Made by a program: the position numbers and the translations under genes. A DNA stretch of 19,842 nucleotides from an uncultured Oscillospiraceae bacterium (GTDB lineage: Bacteria; Bacillota; Clostridia; Oscillospirales; Oscillospiraceae), in the NCBI GenBank assembly GCA_910577805.1, contig CAJTOE010000027.1:1-19842 (forward strand), given 5' to 3'. Shown piece after piece: positions 1 through 4,826 of this stretch. Numbering within the stretch: position 1 is the stretch's first letter; every line of letters begins with the position of its first letter. The notes beneath the pieces are model-generated. The model ran no database searches and was not told the DNA's origin. It saw only the letters and a list, made by a program, of their open reading frames with translations.

Positions 1-108
1 AATCTGTTGCAGAACTTCCAGCCGCAGCCAGCCCCTATTGCGAACGCAGTCCAAGAGGAGCAGCAGGAGGCGGACGATACGGCACTGGATTTTGTGGATG
101 GCTTTTGA
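1..108 (+). CDS. C-terminal end of an unidentified element protein (partial)
   Basis: The first 35 codons are open in frame 1 and end at a TGA at 106-108. The readable tail is rich in Gln, Glu and Asp and ends in '...ALDFVDGF'. The gene begins upstream of the window. Its position before a DUF3847 gene and a relaxase suggests a replication, partition or DNA-binding protein of the element, but the fragment is too short to identify. The first copy of the GATACCA repeat overlaps its stop codon. Confidence 0.5.
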   Translation, partial: NLLQNFQPQPAPIANAVQEEQQEADDTALDFVDGF

Positions 109-239
109 TACCACAGCAGGCCATTTTGATACCATGACGAATTGAATTAACACCAAAAATATAAGCACCAGATACCAAATTTCTTGTATTTACACAGGGA
201 ATTTGTATCTGGTGCTGTTTTTTGCCCTTTATGATACCA
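107..239 (+). repeat. Iteron-like array of ATACCA motifs at about 21-bp spacing
   Basis: GATACCA occurs at 107-113, 128-134, 171-177 and 233-239, with a variant ACACCA at 150-155. The ATACCA/ACACCA cores start at 108, 129, 150, 172 and 234, which are steps of 21, 21, 22 and 62 (about 3 x 21). The first two copies share a longer TTTTGATACCA. An inverted relative, TTGGTGTCAAAATC, lies at 251-264. Phasing at two helical turns is typical of iterons, partition sites or operators. Which protein binds is unknown. Confidence 0.6.
164..223 (+). terminator. Stem-loop with T tract after the partial first gene
   Basis: The left arm at 164-181 (AGCACCAGATACCAAATT) pairs with the right arm at 200-216 (AATTTGTATCTGGTGCT), with one bulged C and an 18-nt loop. 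A run of seven T follows at 218-224. ACACCAAAAAT (150-160) and ATTTTGGTGT (249-258) form an outer inverted pair around it. The position fits a terminator for the gene ending at 108, although one arm also carries a copy of the ATACCA repeat. Confidence 0.6.
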
Positions 240-313
240 ACTTGCAGAATTTTGGTGTCAAAATCAGGCGTTTCCAGTGCTAACAGGCCAGTTAAGGCCG
301 GGAAGGAGTTACT

Positions 314-511
314 ATGACGGATAATGAAAAGAAACTGATCCAGGCCCGACACCGTTTGGAAGAAGCCCAGGCCCGTGACCGTGTGAAGCAGCGCAAAGCC
401 CGAACAAGGCGGCTAATCCAGGAGGGGGCTGTTTTGGAGAAGACTCTGCCGCAGACGGTAAGCATGAGCTTGAACGAGTTGGAAACATATCTGCACGAAC
501 TTACAAATTAA
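314..511 (+). CDS. DUF3847-type small mobilization-associated protein
   Basis: This encodes a 65-residue, strongly charged and probably helical protein. Residues about 5-40 are rich in Lys, Arg, Glu and Gln ('RHRLEEAQARDRVKQRKART'), and a short C-terminal part carries 'SLNELETYLHEL'. It resembles the DUF3847 family found just upstream of MobA/MobL relaxases in Firmicute elements. A ribosome binding site AAGGAG (302-307) precedes the ATG. The basic, helical character would suit a DNA-binding relaxosome accessory, but the family has no firmly established function that I know of. A hairpin at 524-551 follows its stop codon and may end its transcript. Confidence 0.75.
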   Translation: MTDNEKKLIQARHRLEEAQARDRVKQRKARTRRLIQEGAVLEKTLPQTVSMSLNELETYLHELTN

Positions 512-523
512 GTACGCAAAGCA

Positions 524-557
524 GGAGCGTCCCGGTTCGCCGGGGCGCTCCGCTTTT
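524..557 (+). terminator. 12-bp hairpin with TTCG tetraloop
   Basis: GGAGCGTCCCGG (524-535) pairs with CCGGGGCGCTCC (540-551) through 12 pairs, one of them G-T, around a TTCG loop. GCTTTTCC follows, so the T tract is short. It may be a terminator for the DUF3847 gene. It is also the first of several hairpins running to 751, so a role in transfer or single-strand replication is possible. Confidence 0.55.
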
Positions 558-566
558 CCAGGCCCG

Positions 567-605
567 AAGGGCGCACTTACTCACCACCCGCAAGCGGGCG
601 GTGGT
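567..605 (-). other. oriT: Predicted oriT with Q-type nic core
   Basis: The minus strand of 567-580 reads GTAAGTGCGCCCTT, matching as I recall the nic core of RSF1010/MobQ-type origins (TAA.TGCGCCCT). By analogy the cleavage would fall after TAAGTGCG, between 572 and 571 on the minus strand. Immediately 5' of it on that strand is an imperfect inverted repeat: ACCACCCGC (583-591) against GCGGG...TGGT (594-605) around a 2-nt loop with a 3-nt bulge. This inverted-repeat-then-nic layout is standard for the family. The relaxase gene starts about 220 bases away. With this strand cut, the DUF3847 side would enter the recipient first and the relaxase gene last. Confidence 0.75.
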
Positions 606-751
606 ACTGCCTGTGGCAGTCGTGCGCTCTCCGAGGGGGATGCGGCCCCTGCGGGGGCCTGCCAGGAATGACTGCGGTCATTCCCGGTGCGTATGGAACA
701 GATCAGTGCGCCGCCCTGTTCCATACGCCAGTGAAAACCTGCCACCGGCAG
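606..751. repeat. Run of five short-spaced hairpins between oriT and relaxase
   Basis: Five inverted repeats follow one another: ACTGCC/GGCAGT (606-611/615-620); GGCCCC/GGGGCC (644-649/654-659, loop TGCG); GGAATGAC/GTCATTCC (665-672/677-684, loop TGCG); GTATGGAACAG/CTGTTCCATAC (691-701/716-726); and CTGCC/GGCAG (739-743/747-751). All arms pair perfectly. No convincing coding sequence occupies the stretch. The density of structure next to oriT suggests a signal used as single-stranded DNA, such as a priming origin or relaxosome site, or a structured RNA leader of the relaxase mRNA. Confidence 0.65.
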
Positions 752-800
752 CTTTTCGCTATTACGGGGGACGTTGGACGAAGGACGGAGGTAGTAAAAA

Positions 801-2492
801 CTGGCGATTTATCATTTAGAGGCAAAGGTTATCAGTCGGGGGACAGGCCGCTCCGCTGTCGGGGCGGCGGCCTACATGAGTTGTTCCCGAATTTGCAATG
901 ACTACGATGGGATACAGCATGATTACACCCGGAAGCAGGGCCTTGTCTGGCAGCAGGTTTTTCTATCGGATATGGCACAGGCAGAGTGGGCAGATCGGGA
1001 AATCCTATGGAACGCCGTAGAGGAAGCGGAGAAAACGAAGGACAGCCGCCTCGCCCGCGAATTTGTGGTGGCGTTACCTGTTGAACTGAGCAGAGACGAG
1101 TGGATTGCCCTGTTGACTGATTTTATCCAGACCAACTTTGTGGCGGATGGAATGTGCGCCGACGTGTGCATCCACGACACGGACGGCCATAATCCTCACG
1201 CTCACATCATGCTGACTGTGCGTCCTTTGACCAAGGATGGCAAATGGCAGCATAAAACAGAGAAGGAATATTTGTGCGTCAAAGATGGCGAAGAACGGGG
1301 CTTTACAGCGGCGGAGTTCAAAACAGCACAGGGCGAGGGCTGGGAGAAACAGTATCAGTACAAGGTGGGCAGAAAGAAGGTCTATATGACACCCTCGGCG
1401 GCTGAAGCGCAGGGGTTGGAGCGGGTATCCAAGTATCCAAAAAGCACCAAGTATGGGCGGCAGAATCCCATCACCGTCCGCTGGAACAGCGAGGAACAGC
1501 TTGTCCTTTGGCGGGCGGCATGGGCCGACACAGTGAACCGCTGTCTGGAACACTCCGGGCATGAGGAACGCGTCGATCACCGCAGTCACGCCGAGCGCGG
1601 ATTGGACGAGCAGCCTACCATTCACGAAGGGGTAGCTGCCCGTGCGATGGAGGAGAAGGGAATTATTTCTGACCGCTGTGAACTGAACCGGCAGATCAAG
1701 GCGGACAATGCCCTGCTGAGGGAGTTGAAATTATTGGTCAAGAAATTGATGGATGCAGTGAAGAAGACTGTTCCGGCAATAGCAGAGGCAATGGAAGCGG
1801 TTCGGCAAAAGATGATAGTTTTTCGGTATCAGCTTTTGCATATCGGAACAGGGAAAAGACAGATTACCGATACGCTCCATGCTGTTCAGCCGGACATCAA
1901 GCGGTATAAGGATATTGTTAAGCAGCTCAAGGCAAAGATTAAGGAGCGCCGGGAGTTGCTGGAGGAAAAGAAAACGATACCCGCACTCCAGGGGTTTCGG
2001 CATCGGAAGTTGACTCAGAAAATCGCTGGTCTGACGGAAGATATTGAGGAATTGAAAAGTGAGAAGACCCTGCTGCTCAATCAGCTTAACTGTACAGACG
2101 ATTATGGTATGGGCGAGATCAAACAGCATATTGCATCTATGGAGTCTTCCTTGGAAACGCTGAACCAGCAGGAGGAAAAATATACTGCTGAACTGAATGT
2201 GGCACTGGCGCAGTACACCGAACTGCAACAACAGGCGGCGGATATGGATGCCATGGAACTGAATACCGCCCGTCACGCTATCCGGCCCGGTAAGAAGCGG
2301 GAAATCACTCAGCGGTTGCAAGCTGCCTATGGCAAGAAATTTGATTCCGGAAAGCTGGTGCAGAGTCGAAAAGATGTTGCCGAAATGTTGGATGAATCAG
2401 CAGAACCGGTATCTATTCACCAGACTCTTCAGCAGTTCCAGGGACAGCAGAATAGGCATAGCCATGAGAGGGAACGTAGCCAGGAGCGGTGA
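801..2492 (+). CDS. mobA: MobA/MobL (MobQ-type) relaxase, probable CTG start
   Basis: This relaxase would nick one strand at oriT, stay linked to the 5' end and lead the strand into a recipient. From CTG801 it is 563 residues. The N-terminal 'LAIYHLEAKVISRGTGRSAV' followed by 'AAAY' is the conserved first motif of the family, and Tyr25 is the expected catalytic residue. The HUH metal site is HDTDGHNPHAH (residues 125-135). The C-terminal half (about 290-500) is a long, charged coiled coil. The first ATG (876) would remove the tyrosine. GGAGG at 787-791 lies 9 nt from CTG801, and an in-frame TAA at 795-797 bars any start further upstream, so CTG801 is chosen. Use of CTG is unusual: it may be a real alternative start or a mutated ATG. 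Downstream it converges on an Xre gene. Confidence 0.9.
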   Translation: MAIYHLEAKVISRGTGRSAVGAAAYMSCSRICNDYDGIQHDYTRKQGLVWQQVFLSDMAQAEWADREILWNAVEEAEKTKDSRLAREFVVALPVELSRDEWIALLTDFIQTNFVADGMCADVCIHDTDGHNPHAHIMLTVRPLTKDGKWQHKTEKEYLCVKDGEERGFTAAEFKTAQGEGWEKQYQYKVGRKKVYMTPSAAEAQGLERVSKYPKSTKYGRQNPITVRWNSEEQLVLWRAAWADTVNRCLEHSGHEERVDHRSHAERGLDEQPTIHEGVAARAMEEKGIISDRCELNRQIKADNALLRELKLLVKKLMDAVKKTVPAIAEAMEAVRQKMIVFRYQLLHIGTGKRQITDTLHAVQPDIKRYKDIVKQLKAKIKERRELLEEKKTIPALQGFRHRKLTQKIAGLTEDIEELKSEKTLLLNQLNCTDDYGMGEIKQHIASMESSLETLNQQEEKYTAELNVALAQYTELQQQAADMDAMELNTARHAIRPGKKREITQRLQAAYGKKFDSGKLVQSRKDVAEMLDESAEPVSIHQTLQQFQGQQNRHSHERERSQER

Positions 2493-2508
2493 CGTTCCTG
2501 GCTTGCTA
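2471..2508. terminator. Overlapping inverted repeats between convergent genes
   Basis: AGCCAGGA (2478-2485) pairs with TCCTGGCT (2496-2503), and GGAACGT (2471-2477) pairs with ACGTTCC (2492-2498). The two stems compete. They span the relaxase stop codon and the end of the oppositely oriented Xre gene. The location suggests a bidirectional terminator, but the T tracts are weak. Confidence 0.4.
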
Positions 2509-2790
2509 TTTGATCTCAGGCTCAAGATTTTCAAACAGAGGATCATCGAAAAATTCACGAACGCTGATTTCCAGGCCATCACAAATCTTTTGGATAGAAA
2601 CAATTCCCGGATTCTTGCTTTTGGTGTTCAACATACTGTAAATCGTGGAGGGCGCAACGCCGCATTGGTTGGCAAGGGCGTTGATCGCGATACTCTGCTC
2701 CAGGCATAGCGCATGGATGCGGCGAGCAACCGCTACTTTGGTGTTTATTATGGCATTACTCCCCCTGTGTAATGTTCCTATTTTAACCAA
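2506..2790 (-). CDS. Xre-family helix-turn-helix regulator
   Basis: The protein is up to 94 residues with a classic HTH. 'VAVARRIHALCLEQSIAINALANQCGVAPSTIYSMLN' (split here as residues 19-55) is followed by 'NPGIVSIQKICDGLEISVREFF', the usual layout of a small Cro/CI-like DNA-binding protein. It converges on the relaxase and probably controls an element gene. The start is unclear. The open frame reaches TTG (2790), whose bases overlap the DUF1275 remnant and may not belong to the element. A strong AGGGGGAG (2766 to 2759, minus strand) instead points, at 7-nt spacing, to ATA (2751-2749, Ile14), which differs from ATG by one base. The functional protein may therefore begin near residue 14. Confidence 0.85.
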   Translation of the reverse strand: MVKIGTLHRGSNAIINTKVAVARRIHALCLEQSIAINALANQCGVAPSTIYSMLNTKSKNPGIVSIQKICDGLEISVREFFDDPLFENLEPEIK

Positions 2791-3123
2791 AGGAGATCAG
2801 CGCGTTGGCCAGTCTGCCCAGGTGTGGGGCAAAAAGCAGACAGCGGCCAATAAAAAAGATTTCTCCCATAAGCACCGACTTCCGCCAATGCACCTTGCCG
2901 CCGCCGGGACAGAGGGATCGGATCAGGTCGGCGGCCAATATACCCAGTGCGAAGGCAAGAACCGGTTGGCAAATACGCCGTCCCGCATAAAATAGGAGTA
3001 CGCATCCTGTAGCCCGCCGGACAGGGTAAGCAGGATCATCACAAGAAAAGAGCCCGACATCTGACCGAATCGCTGCTGAGACAGTACATTCCGTTTTCCT
3101 CGCTGTCCTCTTGCGCTTTGCAA
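2788..3123 (-). pseudogene. Truncated DUF1275 (YoaK-like) membrane protein
   Basis: Two minus-strand frames together give a DUF1275 protein. The N-terminal part reads 'SGSFLVMILLTLSGGLQDAY' and then 'SYFMRDGVFAN' (about 3057-2965). After a frame change near 2965 it continues as 'QPVLAFALGILAADLIRS' through 'HWRKSVLMGEIFF' to 'LANALISF' (2788). Intact relatives have about 25 residues ('AQTGNIVLLG...') between these blocks, so an internal deletion of roughly 75-80 bases has shifted the frame. The C-terminal part after 'NALISF' is missing where the mobile element begins. The gene is therefore doubly broken. The true start is uncertain: TTG3123 or the ATG at about 3060. A good minus-strand promoter still faces it. 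Confidence 0.8.
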
Positions 3124-3139
3124 ACAGGTCGATTATACT
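3111..3139 (+). promoter_or_regulatory. Plus-strand promoter of the cysteine-rich gene
   Basis: TTGCGC (3111-3116), a 17-nt spacer and TATACT (3134-3139) form a sigma-A-type promoter. Transcription would start near 3146. That is downstream of the ATG at 3140, so it favours the later TTG start at 3173. The same TTGCGC-17-TAT pattern occurs before the riboswitch at 3447. Confidence 0.6.
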
Positions 3140-3160
3140 ATGAGCACCACCTTCTGTAAA
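3132..3160 (-). promoter_or_regulatory. Minus-strand promoter facing the DUF1275 pseudogene
   Basis: On the minus strand, TTTACA (3160-3155) is followed by 17 nt and then TATAAT (3137-3132). This is a five-of-six -35 and a perfect -10. Transcription would start near 3125 and run into the broken DUF1275 gene. The -10 overlaps that of the plus-strand promoter at 3134-3139. Confidence 0.6.
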
Positions 3161-3172
3161 GGACTGAGGCAC

Positions 3173-3439
3173 TTGACCGCAGACAAAAAATACTCCTACT
3201 TCTCCCATCGGGAATGTGAATACTTCCCCTGCCATCCGGGGGCGGACCCGGAAAATTTCAACTGCCTGTTCTGTTACTGCCCCCTCTATCTGCTGGGCCC
3301 CAGGTGCGGGGGCAGTTTCGTGCTCCGACCCGACGGGCGCAAGAATTGCAGCGGCTGCCTGTACCCCCACCGGCGGGAGAATTATGAGGAGATCGTCCGC
3401 CGCTACGGCGAAATTGCGGCTGCGATGCCAGATTCGTAA
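3173..3439 (+). CDS. Cysteine-rich small domain protein (PF04071-like)
   Basis: An 88-residue protein has eight cysteines in the order C15, C20, C31, C34, C36, C45, C59 and C62, including 'CEYFPCH', 'CLFCYCPLY' and 'CSGC'. This matches the cysteine-rich small domain family, thought to bind metal and often found near cobalamin genes, which fits its place just before the B12 riboswitch. The function is unknown. TTG3173 is chosen because AAGGA (3159-3163) lies 9 nt before it, the family normally begins a few residues before the first cysteine, and the mapped promoter would start RNA after ATG3140. ATG3140 would add 11 residues and has no ribosome binding site. The gene has its own promoter and lies outside the riboswitch-controlled transcript, but no clear terminator separates the two. 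Confidence 0.8.
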   Translation: MTADKKYSYFSHRECEYFPCHPGADPENFNCLFCYCPLYLLGPRCGGSFVLRPDGRKNCSGCLYPHRRENYEEIVRRYGEIAAAMPDS

Positions 3440-3446
3440 AAAACAG

Positions 3447-3475
3447 TTGCGCGCTTTGCCGCTGTGTGGTATGAT
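3447..3475 (+). promoter_or_regulatory. Promoter of the riboswitch leader and cobalamin operon
   Basis: TTGCGC (3447-3452), a 17-nt spacer and TATGAT (3470-3475) form a sigma-A-type promoter. RNA would start near 3482, about 15 nt before the P1 stem of the riboswitch. It appears to be the main promoter for all genes from cbiK onward, since no other promoter-sized gap is present in the operon. Confidence 0.7.
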
Positions 3476-3497
3476 ACAGAAAAATGAAATACAGAAA

Positions 3498-3679
3498 AGC
3501 GTTCGGTGCCGTACTCCTTTGGGAGGTGCGGATAATAGGGAAACAGGTGAAAGGCCTGTACGATCTCGTCACTGTATGTAATGAGCGCGCCGTCTGAGTC
3601 GGAAAAGACAGCCACTGGCGAAAGCTGGGAAGGCGGCGGCGCGTGTTGACTTATGAGTCAGGAGACCTGCCGGACTGCT
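3498..3679 (+). ncRNA. Cobalamin riboswitch
   Basis: The conserved core is clear: ACAGGTGAAAGGCCTGT (3543-3559), GTCACTGTATG (3568-3578), GCCACTGGCGAAAGCTGGG (3611-3629) followed by AAGG, and AGTCAGGAGACCTGCC (3656-3671). The closing P1 stem can be drawn between AGCGTTCGG (3498-3506) and CCGGACTGCT (3670-3679). CTCC/GGAG (3514-3517/3521-3525) forms a short helix near the 5' side. B12-bound RNA normally switches off downstream genes. Strong terminators follow within 110 nt, so control is probably by premature termination. The regulated operon makes and imports corrinoids, giving end-product feedback. Confidence 0.95.
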
Positions 3680-3680
3680 G

Positions 3681-3730
3681 GTACAGGAGCGTCACGCTCC
3701 AGGCCACGAGGCATTGGCTGTACCGTTTTT
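3681..3730 (+). terminator. Expression-platform hairpin 1
   Basis: GTACAG (3681-3686) pairs with CTGTAC (3718-3723), enclosing GGAGCG/CGCTCC (3686-3691/3695-3700). It is followed by CGTTTTT. It lies right after the P1 stem, so its left part could compete with the end of the riboswitch. It is weaker than the two hairpins after it. Confidence 0.5.
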
Positions 3731-3731
3731 A

Positions 3732-3755
3732 CCTTGGGAAACTCCCAGGGTTTTT
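3732..3755 (+). terminator. Expression-platform terminator 2
   Basis: CCTTGGGA (3732-3739) pairs with TCCCAGGG (3743-3750) around an AAC loop. TTTTT follows immediately. This is a compact, classic rho-independent terminator, 60 nt before the first operon gene. Confidence 0.75.
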
Positions 3756-3759
3756 GCGG

Positions 3760-3792
3760 CGTAGTCATCTTCGGGTGACTACGTTTTATTTT
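3760..3792 (+). terminator. Expression-platform terminator 3
   Basis: CGTAGTCATC (3760-3769) pairs with GGTGACTACG (3774-3783) through ten pairs around a TTCG tetraloop. TTTTATTTT follows. It is a strong intrinsic terminator ending 11 nt before the cbiK ribosome binding site AGGAGG (3803-3808). Confidence 0.75.
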
Positions 3793-3815
3793 GTGCATTT
3801 TTAGGAGGAAAGAAC

Positions 3816-4826
3816 ATGAAAAAACTTCTTGCATCAGTTCTGGCCGCAGCCATGGCCCTGTCGCTCTTGACCGCCTGCGGCGGACAGCAGAACACCCCCG
3901 GCAGTTCCGGACAGACCCCCGGAAGCGCATCACAGAGCCAGCCCCAGACCCCGGACGGCTCCGCCAGCGAACCGCCTGAGGACGACGAGGACTACACCAC
4001 CGGCGACGCCTCTTTGGACAACCCCCGCAACCAGGACGGCATTGGCGAAACCGAGCTGCTGGTAATCAGCTTCGGCACCAGCTACAACGACAGTCGCCGC
4101 CTGACCATCGGAGCCATTGAGGAGGCTATGGAACAGGCCTTCCCCGACTACTCGGTCCGCCGGGGCTTCACCTCCCAGATCATCATCGAGCACATCCAGC
4201 GCCGGGACGGCGAGGTCATCGACAACGTGGCCCAGGCCCTGGACCGGGCGGTGAACAACGGGGTCAAGACCCTGATCGTCCAGCCCACCCACCTGATGGA
4301 CGGCTTTGAGTACAACGACGTAGTGGACGAGGTGGCCCAGTACGCCGACGCCTTTGACAAAATCGTGATGGGTGCTCCCCTGCTCACCTCCGACCAGGAC
4401 TTCCAGGTCGTGGCCCAGACCATGGTGGACGCCACGCAGCAGTATGACGACGGCAAGACCGCCATCTGCTTTATGGGTCATGGCACTGAGGCGGAGTCCA
4501 ACGGCGTCTATGCCAAAATGCAGCAGGTCCTGACCGACGGCGGCCACTCCAACTACTTCATCGGCACCGTGGAGGCCGAGCCCTCCTTGGACACCGTGCT
4601 GGAACTGGTCAAGGCGGGGAATTATGAGAAGGTAGTCCTCCAGCCCATGATGATCGTGGCCGGGGACCACGCCAACAACGACATGGCCGGGGACGACGAG
4701 GACAGCTGGAAGACCGCCTTTGAGGGCGCGGGCTATCCGGTGGAATGCGTCCTCAAGGGACTGGGGGAGTATGAGGCCATCCAGCAGCTGTTGGTGGACC
4801 ATGTAAAGGATGCGATTGCCAAATGA
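3816..4826 (+). CDS. cbiK: Sirohydrochlorin cobaltochelatase, lipoprotein form
   Basis: CbiK inserts cobalt into sirohydrochlorin at the start of anaerobic B12 synthesis. The 336-residue protein begins with a lipoprotein signal peptide and lipobox LTAC (Cys21). A low-complexity linker rich in Ser, Gln, Pro and acidic residues runs to about residue 75, and the chelatase domain fills about 78-336. The likely metal and catalytic residues are present: His222 in MGHGTE, Glu253 in GTVEAEPS and His285 in AGDHANNDMAG. Cytoplasmic CbiK enzymes lack the signal and linker. An exported version recalls the periplasmic CbiK of Desulfovibrio. It is the first gene after the riboswitch, and its stop overlaps the next start (ATGA). 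Outside the cell it might load or strip metal from scavenged tetrapyrroles rather than serve the cytoplasmic pathway, which is an inference. Confidence 0.92.
   Translation: MKKLLASVLAAAMALSLLTACGGQQNTPGSSGQTPGSASQSQPQTPDGSASEPPEDDEDYTTGDASLDNPRNQDGIGETELLVISFGTSYNDSRRLTIGAIEEAMEQAFPDYSVRRGFTSQIIIEHIQRRDGEVIDNVAQALDRAVNNGVKTLIVQPTHLMDGFEYNDVVDEVAQYADAFDKIVMGAPLLTSDQDFQVVAQTMVDATQQYDDGKTAICFMGHGTEAESNGVYAKMQQVLTDGGHSNYFIGTVEAEPSLDTVLELVKAGNYEKVVLQPMMIVAGDHANNDMAGDDEDSWKTAFEGAGYPVECVLKGLGEYEAIQQLLVDHVKDAIAK

Larger units (their letters stand above)
1..2787. mobile_element. Right-hand part of an integrated mobilizable element
   Basis: The segment holds a DUF3847-type gene, an oriT-like site, a MobA/MobL relaxase and an Xre regulator, which is the usual mobilization cargo of Firmicute integrative elements. 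Base composition is visibly less GC-rich than the cobalamin operon that follows. The right boundary is set by the point, about 2787, where a minus-strand DUF1275 coding sequence stops abruptly after a conserved 'NALISF' segment. No integrase, recombinase or coupling protein is visible here, so the left part and probably the integration gene lie outside the window. The exact end and any target duplication cannot be determined without the left junction. Confidence 0.7.

Noticed and set aside
524..751. CRISPR array
   Set aside because: The hairpins differ in sequence and spacing and do not form a repeated unit with spacers.
601..901. Two short plus-strand frames between oriT and the relaxase
   Set aside because: They are Arg/Pro/Cys-rich translations of hairpin DNA, overlap each other and the relaxase start, and lack ribosome binding sites.
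2783..3370. A 195-residue minus-strand frame as an intact gene
   Set aside because: Only its C-terminal third matches DUF1275; the rest is antisense to the cysteine-rich gene. The DUF1275 N-terminus is in a different frame, so this is a pseudogene.
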